From Bartonella krasnovii (GTDB lineage Bacteria > Pseudomonadota > Alphaproteobacteria > Rhizobiales > Rhizobiaceae), in the NCBI RefSeq assembly GCF_003606345.3, contig NZ_CP031844.2, positions 496,001 through 560,000 on the forward strand: DNA of 64,000 bases, written 5' to 3'. Of this stretch, positions 1 to 9,753 are shown piece by piece. The position numbers and the translations under genes are program-made. Positions within the stretch are counted from its first letter, which is position 1. Every line of letters starts with the position of its first letter. The notes under the pieces are model-generated. The model saw only the letters and a list, made by a program, of their open reading frames with translations, searched no databases and was not told the DNA's origin.

Positions 1-1
1 C

Positions 2-94
2 CCTCATCATGATGCAGTTATTCATCTCAGTATCACAGATGATTTTCCTTGGGCACAGGCATTTGTTATTATTGAAGCACTTCCACGTGGATAG
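2..94 (+). CDS. acpS: Holo-ACP synthase, C-terminal end (partial)
   Basis: Only the last 30 codons lie in the window, ending at TAG 92-94. The frame reads through a typical AcpS C-terminus with the motif [19 protein letters not shown], resembling the terminal beta strand of the family. AcpS transfers 4'-phosphopantetheine from CoA to acyl carrier protein in the cytoplasm. Its position directly upstream of lepB-rnc-era-recO matches the common alphaproteobacterial order. The short length is caused by the window edge. Confidence 0.75.
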   Translation, partial: PHHDAVIHLSITDDFPWAQAFVIIEALPRG

Positions 95-174
95 ATGGCG
101 TGAGAGATTGTGCTTTTATTATTTGAATATTATGATGAAAAAAAGTTATATTTGTGATGAAAAGGCAGTTGGTG

Positions 175-987
175 ATGGTCCAGAAAGATAAAATACATAA
201 AAAAGAAAAAAAAGGTGGAATTTTTGAATTAATTTCTGTTTTAATACAGGCTCTGCTTTTAGCAGCGTTTATTCGGACACTTTTTTTCCAGCCTTTTAGT
301 ATCCCCTCCGGTTCCATGCGTCCTACTTTATTAGTGGGGGATTATCTCTTTGTTTCTAAGTATGCATATGGATATTCTCATTTTTCCATTCCCTTTTCTC
401 CGCCCCTTTTTTCGGGACGTATTTGGGCATCCCAACCTAAACGGGGAGATGTGGTCGTTTTTCGTTTACCAAGTAATCCGAAGATCGATTATATAAAACG
501 CGTTATTGGGCTACCAGGTGATCGCATACAAATTCGTCAAAGCGTCCTTTATATTAATGATAAGGCTGTTTCACGCCACTTTATGGGAGAGATTGATAAT
601 TCTGATATAACGGAAGTAAACTATCCTGTTGAAGTCTATCGCGAGACATTGCCTAATGGTGTTCGCTACGATACGCTTGATTTAGCTTTCATTCCAAAAG
701 TTGATGATACAAAAGTCTTTGAAGTGCCACAGGGACATTATTTTATGATGGGGGATAATCGCGACAATTCAGATGATAGTCGTTTGGATGTAGGCTATGT
801 TCCAGAAGAAAATCTTATTGGTCGCGCGAGCGTGATTTTCTTTTCTATCAGTAACGGTTCAAGTGCTTGGCAGATTTGGCGTTGGCCATTTGATGTACGT
901 TGGAAACGTTTGTTTTCTTTCATAAATAAGGTTCATGATTTGCCGCTTATCAAGCAAGGAAACAACGATGAAACCTCTCATGATTGA
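175..987 (+). CDS. lepB: Signal peptidase I
   Basis: This inner-membrane serine protease removes signal peptides from exported proteins. One N-terminal membrane segment (about residues 15-40) is followed by SGSMRPTLLVGDYLFV with nucleophile Ser47, then DYIKRVIGLPGD with general-base Lys108, then the conserved MMGDNRDNSDDSR box. I chose ATG 175 (270 aa) because AAAAGG at 160-165 sits about 9 bases upstream. GTG 154, ATG 157 and GTG 172 are in-frame alternatives. The 3' end overlaps rnc by 20 bases, so the two are probably translationally coupled. Confidence 0.95.
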   Translation: MVQKDKIHKKEKKGGIFELISVLIQALLLAAFIRTLFFQPFSIPSGSMRPTLLVGDYLFVSKYAYGYSHFSIPFSPPLFSGRIWASQPKRGDVVVFRLPSNPKIDYIKRVIGLPGDRIQIRQSVLYINDKAVSRHFMGEIDNSDITEVNYPVEVYRETLPNGVRYDTLDLAFIPKVDDTKVFEVPQGHYFMMGDNRDNSDDSRLDVGYVPEENLIGRASVIFFSISNGSSAWQIWRWPFDVRWKRLFSFINKVHDLPLIKQGNNDETSHD

Positions 988-1675
988 TCAGCTTTTCAAG
1001 CTGACGGGGCATCGTTTTAAAGATGAAGAAAAATTAAGAAGAGCATTAACACACGCGAGTGTACAAGATTCGGAACAAGGGAATTATGAACGATTAGAAT
1101 TTCTAGGGGATCGGGTTCTAGGACTTTTGATCGCAGAGATGCTGTATCAACTTTTCCCTAAAGCAAGTGAAGGAGAACTATCAGTCCGTTTGAATCATCT
1201 GGTCAATGCGCAGACATGTGCTGATATTGCACGTGAAATGAGGCTGCCTGATATGATCCAAGTTGGTTTTGAGATGAAAAATTTTGAAGGGCGTCGACTC
1301 ATCAATATGCATGCAGATGTTGTAGAAGCTTTGATTGCAGTGATGTATCTTGATGGAGGATTAGAGAGCGTTCGTCCCTTTATTCAAAAATATTGGCAAA
1401 GTCGGGCAAAGAAAATGAATGCTGGTCGACGTGATGCCAAGACAGAGTTACAAGAATGGGCGCATATCCAAGGTAATGCACAGCCATATTATCAGATTAT
1501 CAAACGCTCAGGTCCAGATCACGATCCTGTTTTTATAGTAGAGGTTAGTATTTCAGGTTTTGCTTCAGAGATTGGGCAGGGGAGCTCTAAAAGATATGCT
1601 GAAAGAATGGCCGCTGAAAAAATTTTGCGACGAGAGGGTGTGTGGAAAACAATAGGAAAGAATGATCATGAGTGA
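968..1675 (+). CDS. rnc: Ribonuclease III
   Basis: This double-strand-specific endoribonuclease matures rRNA precursors and processes structured mRNAs. The signature ERLEFLGDRVLGLL lies around residues 41-54. The second acidic cluster is HADVVEALIAVMYLDGG, and a double-stranded RNA binding domain fills the C-terminal third (from about DAKTELQEWA to the end). The start is ATG 968, preceded by AAGGA at 956-960. This gives 235 aa, a normal length. An earlier in-frame start at 935 lacks a ribosome site. It overlaps lepB upstream and era downstream. Confidence 0.95.
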   Translation: MKPLMIDQLFKLTGHRFKDEEKLRRALTHASVQDSEQGNYERLEFLGDRVLGLLIAEMLYQLFPKASEGELSVRLNHLVNAQTCADIAREMRLPDMIQVGFEMKNFEGRRLINMHADVVEALIAVMYLDGGLESVRPFIQKYWQSRAKKMNAGRRDAKTELQEWAHIQGNAQPYYQIIKRSGPDHDPVFIVEVSISGFASEIGQGSSKRYAERMAAEKILRREGVWKTIGKNDHE

Positions 1676-2573
1676 CGTTATGAAAACGCGTTCTGGGTTT
1701 GTTGTGCTCATTGGGATGCCTAATGCTGGTAAATCGACATTGGTTAATCAATTGGTTGGAACAAAGGTATCAATTGTAACGCATAAGGTACAAACAACAA
1801 GAACTTTAATCCGCGGTATTGTCATTCATGATGATGTGCAAATTGTCTTGATTGATACACCGGGTGTTTTTCGTCCCCATAAGCGCTTAGAACGCGCCAT
1901 GGTTTCTGCTGCTTGGGGAGGGGCTAAGAGCGCTGATGTTCTACTTGTTTTAATTGATGCTCAAAGTGGCCTTTCGGATGAAGTTAATATGATGTTAGAT
2001 ATTGTAAACACTATGAAACAAGAAAAAGTTCTTGTTTTAAATAAAGTTGATACAGTTGTTAAATCATCTCTTCTAGCATTAACCACTAAAATAAATGAAC
2101 GTGTAAAGTTTGCGCAAACATTTATGATTTCTGCCCTAAATGGTTCTGGTTGCAAGGATTTACTTCATGCGTTGAGTAACATGATGCAGGAGGGGCCATG
2201 GTATTATCCGGAAGATCAAATTTCCGATATGCCTATGCGTCATCTTGCTGCTGAAATTACGCGAGAAAAACTTTTTCTTCGTCTCCATGATGAGCTTCCT
2301 TATTCCTCAACGGTTGAAACAGAAAGCTTTGAAGAGCGTTCAGATGGCTCCGTTAAAATCAATCAAGTCATTTATGTAGAGCGTGAGAGCCAGAAGAAAA
2401 TTATTTTAGGAGCAAAAGGCGATACAATTAAAACGATTGGTCAAGCAGCACGCAAGGAGCTCATGGAAATTATGGATCAAAAGGTTCATCTTTTTCTTTT
2501 TGTTAAAGTGCGTAATAATTGGGATGCCGATCCAGAACGTTATCGCGAAATGGGATTGGATTTTTTAAAATAA
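1668..2573 (+). CDS. era: GTPase Era
   Basis: Era is an essential GTPase that binds the 3' end of 16S rRNA and checks 30S subunit assembly. G1 is GMPNAGKS (about residues 16-23), the G2 region contains TTRT, G3 is DTPG (63-66) and G4 is NKVD (125-128). A C-terminal KH domain contains GAKGDTIKTIGQAARKEL. ATG 1668 is favoured over ATG 1662 because AGGAAAG at 1654-1660 is then about 7 bases away. The start overlaps the end of rnc, as is common for rnc-era pairs. Confidence 0.95.
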   Translation: MSDVMKTRSGFVVLIGMPNAGKSTLVNQLVGTKVSIVTHKVQTTRTLIRGIVIHDDVQIVLIDTPGVFRPHKRLERAMVSAAWGGAKSADVLLVLIDAQSGLSDEVNMMLDIVNTMKQEKVLVLNKVDTVVKSSLLALTTKINERVKFAQTFMISALNGSGCKDLLHALSNMMQEGPWYYPEDQISDMPMRHLAAEITREKLFLRLHDELPYSSTVETESFEERSDGSVKINQVIYVERESQKKIILGAKGDTIKTIGQAARKELMEIMDQKVHLFLFVKVRNNWDADPERYREMGLDFLK

Positions 2574-2599
2574 CATTTTAAAAAAATAATTAAAATACA

Positions 2600-3346
2600 A
2601 TGAAATGGAAAGAACAAGCTGTTATTCTTGGGGCACGCCAATATGGTGAAACAAGTGTTATTCTTGAGATTATGACGCGTGAACGTGGTCGTTATATGGG
2701 GGTGGTAAAAGGGGGACGTTCGCGTCGTATGGCAGCTCTTCTTCAGCCTGGAAATTTTGTGGAGGCTGAATGGAGTGCGCGTTTAGAAGAGCATTTGGGA
2801 CTTTTTCGCCTAGAAGCACTTGATTTACATGCGGCACGATTAATTTGTCTACCAGAAGCACTTTATGCTTTGCAATTGGTTACTTTTCATTTGAGGCTTC
2901 TTCCTGAGCGTGATCCGCACCCCGTTTTATATGATATTTTACACATTTTTATGCAGAATTTTGATGAGCCATTTGTAAATGCAGAATTACTTGTACGTTT
3001 TGAAATGCGGCTTCTTGAAGAACTTGGTTTTGGTCTTGATTTATCTTGTTGTGCTGCAACAGGTCGTCAGGAAAGGCTTTATTACGTATCGCCAAAATCT
3101 GGACGGGCTGTCTGTGAAGAAGCGGGGGAACCTTGGAAAAAAAAGCTTCTCATTCTCCCACAGTTTCTTGTGCAAAGAGCGACTCGTCCGGCTGATTTTA
3201 GGGATATAATAAATGGTTTTAATTTAACGGGTTTTTTTCTTATGCGTCATGTCTGGGAGCCACGAGATATAAAACAGCCATCAGTCCGAATGAATTTGAT
3301 ACAGTTGTTTGAGCGTCGTTTTGGTATACAGACATTCATCTTTTGA
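2600..3346 (+). CDS. recO: DNA repair protein RecO
   Basis: RecO helps load RecA onto SSB-coated single-stranded DNA in the RecFOR recombination pathway. The N-terminal OB-fold is recognisable (MKWKEQAVILGARQYGETSV, then GGRSRRMAALLQPGN). The C-terminal part includes a cysteine-containing stretch (LSCCAATGRQ) followed by YYVSPKSGRAVC, resembling the family's zinc-finger-like region. The length of 248 aa is typical. It lies 26 bases after era and closes the lepB-rnc-era-recO cluster. Confidence 0.93.
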   Translation: MKWKEQAVILGARQYGETSVILEIMTRERGRYMGVVKGGRSRRMAALLQPGNFVEAEWSARLEEHLGLFRLEALDLHAARLICLPEALYALQLVTFHLRLLPERDPHPVLYDILHIFMQNFDEPFVNAELLVRFEMRLLEELGFGLDLSCCAATGRQERLYYVSPKSGRAVCEEAGEPWKKKLLILPQFLVQRATRPADFRDIINGFNLTGFFLMRHVWEPRDIKQPSVRMNLIQLFERRFGIQTFIF

Positions 3347-3374
3347 TGTGATTATAATTGAATAGAATGGGAAA

Positions 3375-4235
3375 ATGAAAATTTTAAAGACAATTTCTGA
3401 AGTTCGCCAATATACTTTAGAAGAACGAAGTTTAGGCTTTTCGATTGGTTTTGTTCCAACAATGGGAGCTCTTCATGAGGGGCATCTAGCATTAGTACAG
3501 CGTGCAAAAGCAACGTGTGATCGTGTATTAGTTTCTATTTTTGTCAATCCAAAGCAATTTGGACCAGATGAAGACTTTGATCAATATCCAAGAGACTTGA
3601 GAAGCGATTGTGCTTTATTGGAAAAAGCAGGTGTTGAATGTGTTTTTGCACCTTCTGTAGATGAAATGTGGCCCTTGGGAAATGATACAATTGTGCAAGT
3701 GAAAAAATTATCACGTATGTTAATGGGAAAATTACGTCCAGGGCACTTTTGTGGTGTAACGAGTGTTGTTGCTAAGCTTTTTAATATTGTTCAGCCCGAT
3801 AAAGCTTTTTTTGGAGAAAAGGATTTTCAACAAATTTTAATTATTCGGCGTATGGTTGAAGATTTAGCTTTTCCTGTTGAAATTATTGGAGTCCCTATTT
3901 TGCGTGAAGCAGATGGTGTTGCGCACTCTTCGCGAAATAGACTTTTAACATTAGAAGATCGTAAAGCGGCAAAAATTATTCCTGAAAGTGGGAAAGCTGC
4001 TGAAAAGCTTTACCATGAAGGTGAGCGGTCTGTTGATAAGTTATGCAAAGTTGTTCGCAATATTTTACAAAAAGAAACGCGTGCAATTGTTGAAGCAATA
4101 GATTTACGGGATATGGAAACCTTATGCGAGGTCAAAGGAACATTGAATAAACCAGCAGTTTTACTTCTTACTGTTCGCTTTGGTGAGGTAAGGCTTATTG
4201 ATCAATACATATTGCAAAAGAAGGGCGGAAAATGA
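3375..4235 (+). CDS. panC: Pantothenate synthetase
   Basis: PanC condenses pantoate and beta-alanine with ATP hydrolysis to AMP, giving pantothenate, the CoA precursor. The nucleotide-binding signature [14 protein letters not shown] is near residues 28-41. [40 protein letters not shown] and SSRNRLL follow in the expected order. The length of 286 aa is usual. The stop overlaps the panB start by 4 bases (ATGA), so the two genes form a coupled vitamin B5 operon. Confidence 0.95.
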   Translation: MKILKTISEVRQYTLEERSLGFSIGFVPTMGALHEGHLALVQRAKATCDRVLVSIFVNPKQFGPDEDFDQYPRDLRSDCALLEKAGVECVFAPSVDEMWPLGNDTIVQVKKLSRMLMGKLRPGHFCGVTSVVAKLFNIVQPDKAFFGEKDFQQILIIRRMVEDLAFPVEIIGVPILREADGVAHSSRNRLLTLEDRKAAKIIPESGKAAEKLYHEGERSVDKLCKVVRNILQKETRAIVEAIDLRDMETLCEVKGTLNKPAVLLLTVRFGEVRLIDQYILQKKGGK

Positions 4236-5047
4236 GTATCCATAAAACTGTAAAGCGTATAACATCTTCTCAAATACGCGAAAGAAAGGGACAGCAGCCG
4301 ATTGTTTCTTTAACAGCTTATCAAGCTTATACTGCGCGGATTGCCGATCCTTATTGTGATTTTCTTTTGGTTGGTGATAGCGTTGGTATGGTCGTCTATG
4401 GGTTTGAGACAACACTTCCTGTAAGTTTAGAGATGATGATTTTGCACGGGCAGGCAGTTATGCGTGGTTCTCAAAAGGCCCTTGTTGTTGTTGATATGCC
4501 TTTTGGTTCTTATGAAGAAAGTAAAGAGCAGGCTTTTTTAAATGCATCGCGGATTCTTGCACAAACGGGGTGTGGGGCCGTTAAGCTTGAAGGTGGAGTT
4601 TATATAGCGGAAACAATAGATTTTTTATGTAAACGTGGCATACCAGTGATGGGACATATTGGTCTTACGCCTCAAGCGGTCAATCGTTTTGGTGGTTTTA
4701 AGACACAAGGACGTAAAGAGAGTGATTGGCAAAAAATTGAAGCCGACGGAGCCGCGATTGAAGAAGCTGGTGCTTTTGCTATTGTTTTGGAAGGGATCGT
4801 CGAACCTTTAGCCGTAAAATTAACAGAAAAGCTTTCTATTCCAACAATCGGTATTGGTGCATCTAATCAATGTGATGGACAAGTCTTGGTGATGGAAGAT
4901 ATGTTGGGCTATGGTGCTCATGTACCCAAATTTGTACGTCGTTATGGAGACCTTGAACAAGCCATGGAAACCGCAATCAAAAATTATGCAGAAGATGTCA
5001 CATCCCGTGCCTTTCCAGCGGATAGAGAAGTTTATAAACTGAAATAA
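4232..5047 (+). CDS. panB: 3-methyl-2-oxobutanoate hydroxymethyltransferase
   Basis: PanB transfers a one-carbon unit from 5,10-methylene-THF to alpha-ketoisovalerate, making ketopantoate, the first committed step toward pantothenate. Family motifs are visible: [24 protein letters not shown] with a metal-binding Asp, [18 protein letters not shown] and PTIGIGAS. The length of 271 aa is normal. It is coupled to panC by a 4-base overlap and is the last gene before a non-coding stretch of about 600 bases. Confidence 0.95.
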   Translation: MSIHKTVKRITSSQIRERKGQQPIVSLTAYQAYTARIADPYCDFLLVGDSVGMVVYGFETTLPVSLEMMILHGQAVMRGSQKALVVVDMPFGSYEESKEQAFLNASRILAQTGCGAVKLEGGVYIAETIDFLCKRGIPVMGHIGLTPQAVNRFGGFKTQGRKESDWQKIEADGAAIEEAGAFAIVLEGIVEPLAVKLTEKLSIPTIGIGASNQCDGQVLVMEDMLGYGAHVPKFVRRYGDLEQAMETAIKNYAEDVTSRAFPADREVYKLK

Positions 5048-5652
5048 ATTTTAGTTTAAGCTTAAAAGTTCGATAAGAGAACATGTGTCTATTTTATAAT
5101 GAATGTACATTATTTCATATATTTTTGTATGCAATTTTAGCTATGGTTTTTTATTACTTTAATGGAGAAAATCTTCTCATGTAGAATAGAATGTCATTGG
5201 GGTGCTAATTTACATACTTTTTAAAAGAAATATTTAGACATCTAATTCTATTTTGCGATGGTATTCGTAAATAGTATAACAGGAAAGTTCCTAGGAAGTG
5301 TGTAAAATTTAGAAAGTACGATCATCTTTACGCTTCATAAAAAAACAAGCGGGTAACATCACACACTTTGCTAACTTTCAATATTGCTGACGAGCGCTTG
5401 CCACTTGAGAGAGGTCATAGGAGGTATTTTTAGTCCTCTTGTATAGTTTTTATTTGATAGTTTTTAGTCCACACCGCTCTCCCCGCTTATGACGTGTAAG
5501 CAAACGGTTTTGATTGATTCAATTAAATAAATTCGAAATGAGCAAATTCTACGATATTCAGATCTTTCATTTAACAGGAAAAAACAACCCATTATTATTA
5601 TAAATCAGTTTGAATGAGTCTATAATGACAAGAAATCAACAATGTAAAGAGT
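5048..5652. other. Intergenic region, panB to HD hydrolase
   Basis: This is about 600 bases between the convergent panB and HD hydrolase genes. I see no tRNA, no long open frame and no recognisable protein remnant. A 34-codon frame beginning at ATG 5082 lacks homology that I recognise. A GC-richer stretch around 5335-5500 contains short complementary segments (AGGAGGT and AGTCCTCTTG), which could be part of a degraded gene or a small RNA. Confidence 0.5.
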
Positions 5653-6270
5653 CTATAATTTTGGGGTGTCTAAGTCATTAAAGCGCGTTAAAAATACGTT
5701 TTCAACTTGTTGTGTAGAGGAGGGGTATAAATTAAGATCATCGGGTAAAATATTATTGGGAGAGCCAAAATAGCGAAGGGCTTCTTCTGTATTAAATCCA
5801 GCAAGCGTGATTGCTTCGTGATATGCAGCAATACGGTCAGCTTGTTTTATTTTTTTTAAAAGTTTTTGAGAAAGATCAACGGGAAGAGAAAATCGCATGT
5901 GGATCGCATCTTGGATACGCTTTTCAATGCGTTCATAGTGTTTTCCTATGACAGCTTTAAAGGGTGAAATTATATCGCCGATGACATATTCTGGTGCATC
6001 ATGAAGAAGAGCACAGAGACACTCATACTTCAGCGACTGCGGAAAAAGTTTTTGAAATATTTGTTCAACCAAAAGTGAATGTTGAGCAACGGAATAGGCA
6101 TGCTCTCCTCGTGTTTGCCCATTCCAACGTGCTACACGAGCAAGCCCATGGGCAATATCTTCAATTTCAATATCAAAAGGAGAAGGATTAAGAAGATCAA
6201 GTCTGCGTCCAGAGAGCATTCTTTGCCAAGCGCGAGCTTCTCCACTTTTTAATAATTCAGCTTTAGCCAT
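5653..6270 (-). CDS. HD-domain hydrolase, YfbR-like
   Basis: This 205-residue cytoplasmic protein belongs to the HD metal-dependent phosphohydrolase superfamily. Metal ligands are visible as GEHAYSVAQHSLLV, then LLHDAPEYVIGDIISPFK, then a C-terminal QADRIAA. The pattern resembles the COG1896/YfbR group, whose characterised member is a 5'-deoxyribonucleotidase. The actual substrate here is not determinable. Its start overlaps the end of ygfZ by 8 bases, so the two form a minus-strand operon. Confidence 0.8.
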   Translation of the reverse strand: MAKAELLKSGEARAWQRMLSGRRLDLLNPSPFDIEIEDIAHGLARVARWNGQTRGEHAYSVAQHSLLVEQIFQKLFPQSLKYECLCALLHDAPEYVIGDIISPFKAVIGKHYERIEKRIQDAIHMRFSLPVDLSQKLLKKIKQADRIAAYHEAITLAGFNTEEALRYFGSPNNILPDDLNLYPSSTQQVENVFLTRFNDLDTPKL

Positions 6271-7135
6271 GCGTATTTTCTATAGTATTTTCAGGAAAGG
6301 TAAAATTCATGTTTTCAGCAATGCTTATAGTGACAGGAATATTTTTTACAGTAAAGGGAATGTTATGATCCATAGCATCTTTGACATGGTCAATACGCAT
6401 TAAAGCGAGAGCCTCATTTGCAACAGATGTCCCCAAGCGTCCAAGCACTTTTGTTCCTGCTTCAATGCTTGATTGAGGGGGGAGGTCACATTGGCCTTTT
6501 ACAATCAAAATACGGCGGCGTGCTGCATGGCGGTGGTGCATTCGTGAAACAATTTCTTGTCCAATATAACACCCTTTGTTGAATGCCAATCCATTAATTT
6601 GATCGTAATTAATATCATGAGGAAAGACTTTGCCGATTTCATAGTCTTGATCACTTTCTGCAATTGCATAACGAATTCGCAATTGATTCCACGTATCATA
6701 ATTTTCTGAGGCCAAAAAAGGAGCTTTGCTATAGATTCGTATTATTTTTTCTTGTTTTGGAAAGCGTTTATCAACAAAATTTGAATCAAAACTTAAAGTA
6801 TCTGATTCATTTTTCCAAGAAACTATAACAAGCTCTTGTAATGGTTGTGTAATTTCTACTTTTTTACGCAGCTTATAGAGTAACAGACGCTTGTAGAGTG
6901 TATCGGCCAAAGACATCACAATATCAATAAAATAGCTACCCTCTCTTTTACCGATAAGAAAATCAGCAAGGACCTTTCCTTGTGGGGATAAGAGGGCTCC
7001 AGGGAAAATTTCTTGGGGACTTATTTTTTTTACATCTGTCGTGATCAGGGATTGCAGAAAATCTGTTGCTTCTTCGCCTGTAATTTGAATAATTTTGCGA
7101 TTTTTTAAGCAAATGGCATTTTGTTTTTCAATCAT
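6263..7135 (-). CDS. ygfZ: YgfZ/GcvT-like folate-binding Fe-S protein
   Basis: YgfZ-family proteins are tetrahydrofolate-dependent factors supporting assembly or repair of certain iron-sulfur enzymes. The diagnostic motif KGCYIGQEIVSRMHHR, with its conserved Cys, is present in the second half. The N-terminus (residues about 10-40, ITGEEATDFLQSLITTDV) matches the GcvT fold. ATG 7135 is chosen because GAAAGG lies just upstream. A TTG start 21 bases earlier is less likely. This gives 290 aa. It is divergent from the dihydroorotase, with a short shared promoter region of about 64 bases. Confidence 0.88.
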   Translation of the reverse strand: MIEKQNAICLKNRKIIQITGEEATDFLQSLITTDVKKISPQEIFPGALLSPQGKVLADFLIGKREGSYFIDIVMSLADTLYKRLLLYKLRKKVEITQPLQELVIVSWKNESDTLSFDSNFVDKRFPKQEKIIRIYSKAPFLASENYDTWNQLRIRYAIAESDQDYEIGKVFPHDINYDQINGLAFNKGCYIGQEIVSRMHHRHAARRRILIVKGQCDLPPQSSIEAGTKVLGRLGTSVANEALALMRIDHVKDAMDHNIPFTVKNIPVTISIAENMNFTFPENTIENTHG

Positions 7136-7199
7136 GGTTCTTGCCTTTCTGCTCAAAGTTACATAATCGATAAGTGAGCAATATGTAAGGAGCGTGGCT

Positions 7200-8528
7200 A
7201 TGTTTAAAACATTTGATACAATTTTTAAAGGTGCAACACTTGTGAATCATGATGGAAAAAGCAAGCGTGATATTGGTGTTACAAATGGCCGTATTGCTGA
7301 AATTGGTGACCTTACATGCGCCTCGGCTGGTGAGGTGATTGATTGTACGGGGCTTCATATTTTGCCGGGAATTATTGATAGTCAAGTGCATTTTCGTGAA
7401 CCTGGCAATGAATATAAAGAAGATTTGGAAAGTGGCTCATATTCTGCTGTGTTAGGGGGGGTTACAACAGTGTTTGAAATGCCGAATACCCATCCATTGA
7501 CAACATCAGAAGAAACATTAAGAGATAAGGTTAAGCGCGGATTTCATCGTATGCATTGTGACTTTGCATTTTGGGTTGGAGGAACGCGTGAAAATGCTCA
7601 TGAACTCTCTGAATTAGAAAGACTTCCTGGTGCGGCTGGAATTAAAGTCTTTATGGGATCTTCTACCGGCGATCTTTTGGTTAATGATGATGAAAGTGTA
7701 CGCCTTATTTTAAAAAATACACGCCGTCGTGCAGCTTTTCATTCTGAAGATGAGGAAAGACTCAAAGAACGTAAAATACTGCGTATTGAAGGGGATGCGT
7801 CCTCACATCCGATTTGGCGTGATGAGGTTGCGGCGTTAAAATGTACGCAGCGTTTGGTAAAAATTGCCCATGAGACGAAAGCACGCATTCATGTGTTACA
7901 TCTTTCGACAGAAGAAGAAATTGATTTTCTCAAAAAACATAAAGATGTTGCAACAATTGAAGTGACACACCACCATTTGACTCTCACGGCTGATGATTAT
8001 AAGAAGTTTGGTACATTAATTCAGATGAATCCACCTATTCGTGAATCGCGCCACCGTGAAGCTCTTTGGTACGGTGTTCAACAGGGGATTATTGATGTTT
8101 TAGGCTCAGATCATGCGCCTCATACCCTTGAGGACAAGCTTCAATCTTATCCCTCTTCACCTTCAGGAATGACAGGAGTGCAAACAACGGCAGCCATTAT
8201 GTTAACACATGTGAATGCAGGAAAAATATCTCTTGAGCGTTTTGTTGATCTCACATCACATGGCCCTAGTCGTATTTTTGGTATAAGCTGTAAAGGACGT
8301 CTTGCTGTTGGGTATGATGCTGATTTGACTATTATTGATCTTAAGCGAGAAGAAGTGATGATGAACAGTTTAATTGGTTCGCGTGCCGGTTGGACACCTT
8401 ATGATGGTCAAAAGGTTAAAGGTTGGCCTGTCGGGACTATTATCCGTGGTATGCGCGTTATGTGGGAAGGTGAAATTGTCACGCCTTCACAAGGAGAGCC
8501 TGTTAAATTTATAGAAACTTTGGTGTAA
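7200..8528 (+). CDS. pyrC: Dihydroorotase (class I, PyrC/AllB-like)
   Basis: This is a cyclic amidohydrolase of the dihydroorotase family, which interconverts carbamoyl-aspartate and dihydroorotate in pyrimidine synthesis. Motifs are LPGIIDSQVHFREPG, then AGIKVFMGSSTG with the candidate carboxylated Lys, FHSEDEE, HVLHLSTEE and GSDHAPHTLEDK. The first His of the usual HxH pair is Gln here (SQVHF). From memory, related rhizobial proteins share this substitution. ATG 7200 follows AAGGA at 7187-7191. GTG 7194 is the alternative. Length is 442 aa. Confidence 0.85.
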   Translation: MFKTFDTIFKGATLVNHDGKSKRDIGVTNGRIAEIGDLTCASAGEVIDCTGLHILPGIIDSQVHFREPGNEYKEDLESGSYSAVLGGVTTVFEMPNTHPLTTSEETLRDKVKRGFHRMHCDFAFWVGGTRENAHELSELERLPGAAGIKVFMGSSTGDLLVNDDESVRLILKNTRRRAAFHSEDEERLKERKILRIEGDASSHPIWRDEVAALKCTQRLVKIAHETKARIHVLHLSTEEEIDFLKKHKDVATIEVTHHHLTLTADDYKKFGTLIQMNPPIRESRHREALWYGVQQGIIDVLGSDHAPHTLEDKLQSYPSSPSGMTGVQTTAAIMLTHVNAGKISLERFVDLTSHGPSRIFGISCKGRLAVGYDADLTIIDLKREEVMMNSLIGSRAGWTPYDGQKVKGWPVGTIIRGMRVMWEGEIVTPSQGEPVKFIETLV

Positions 8529-8902
8529 ACAGCATAAATTTTATCCTATTATGCCACAAAATACTATCATTTAAGGAGAAGGTATTTCAGTCTCTTTAAT
8601 ACATAAGTTTTTTATGCGTGGTAAATATTTTTAGGCTTGTTACCATGAGTGGGAAGACAAGAGAAATTCAATAGAACTTGGACTATTGACAAACTAAGTT
8701 GGTAAGAATGTTCGTCCTTTGAGGTGTGGAGAAGAAGCCAAAGAGCGATACGGGAAAAGCTGCTCATAAGAATACAGGCACATCGAGGCATTATTCTTCA
8801 CAAGTTTCTTTATTTTCGAGAAGATAACAGATTGCTCTATTCATTTGTGAGGAGGGTATTATTGCTATCACTTAAATGACAAGGACATATTTTTTATACA
8901 GG
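8529..8902. other. Intergenic region after dihydroorotase
   Basis: This is 374 bases between two convergent genes. An arginine-rich open frame of about 57 codons runs from after a TAA near 8709 to the TGA at about 8878, without a convincing start or ribosome site. I do not recognise it. It may be the remnant of a decayed gene. No tRNA or clear terminator was seen. Confidence 0.4.
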
Positions 8903-9289
8903 TTAGTTGTTATAATGCATGAGAAGATTTTCAGATAAAGCTCTTCCTTCTTTAATATATCTTTGATTGGCTTCAATGGCAGCTTGTGTACAATGATGAT
9001 AATTTTCTGAGAAAGCGCGATACGCTTCATTAAATGCGTCATAAAAATAAGCACGTCTTTGTGGAATGGGGTGTTCTGCTTCAATGAGTGCGTTCATATA
9101 GTCATACCATTGATTTATTGGCACTTGGTTTGTTGGAGGCACACAAAGATTTTGGAGAAAATGCAGGGATCCCAAAATTTCTGCGAGGCGAAGTAATTTT
9201 TTCTCATAAGGTGGAGACTGTTGTGCAAAGGTTGGCATCGAAATGACAATAAATATTAAAAGAATGATTTTTTTCAATTTATTACGCAT
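8903..9289 (-). CDS. Small exported protein, TIGR02301-like
   Basis: This 128-residue protein has an N-terminal signal peptide (positive MRNKLKK, hydrophobic ILLIFIVIS, cleavage likely after PTFA), so it is probably periplasmic. The mature part, with LLRLAEILGSLHFLQNLC and a late FNEAYRAFSENYHHCT, resembles the uncharacterised alphaproteobacterial family TIGR02301. Two cysteines could pair in the periplasm. The role is unknown. It stands alone on the minus strand between intergenic stretches. Confidence 0.75.
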   Translation of the reverse strand: MRNKLKKIILLIFIVISMPTFAQQSPPYEKKLLRLAEILGSLHFLQNLCVPPTNQVPINQWYDYMNALIEAEHPIPQRRAYFYDAFNEAYRAFSENYHHCTQAAIEANQRYIKEGRALSENLLMHYNN

Positions 9290-9747
9290 TATTTTGATTG
9301 CTTTCTTTTGAAAATAATTGTGTCATGAGAACGATGTAAAAAATAAGATTAATTGCGGACATTATTCTCAATGATTGATGATGAAATATAGGGCGTAGGA
9401 GATAATAAGGAACCCATTGTGAAATATTGAAAATACTGATGAAGCTTTATGGGGTTAAAGTTTTAAGATCTTCTTCCTGTAATCTATTTTTCATATAAAT
9501 ATTTTATTGCCTATGGAATTTTTTCTAAACTCGTTTTTTTCAAGAAGAGAAAAGCTCTCTATCTGTAGAATGCTTTTGTCCAATCAAACAAAAGAGATTA
9601 TTTTTATGATAAATGATGGAGATGTCTCAATAACTATAGGGGAAGAAGAATTGATGATGAGGTGAAAGCTTTAGTCTAAACCGCATAATGTGATCATTTG
9701 AGAGAAGAGACATCTAAAAGAACGGTGCGTAATATCGTTTACGGAGT
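9290..9747. other. Intergenic region upstream of cysS
   Basis: This is 458 bases between the divergent exported-protein gene and cysS, so it should hold promoters for both. I see no convincing gene. A 19-codon frame at about 9437 (MKLYGVKVLRSSSCNLFFI) has no ribosome site and is not supported. No RNA gene was recognised. Confidence 0.45.
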
Positions 9748-9753
9748 ATGATG

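Noticed and set aside
5082-5186. 34-codon hydrophobic frame after panB
   Set aside because: Weak ribosome site and composition expected from AT-rich DNA. No family recognised.
9437-9500. 19-codon frame starting MKLYGVKVLRSS
   Set aside because: Resembles the start of an ArsC-like protein only loosely, stops quickly and has no ribosome site.
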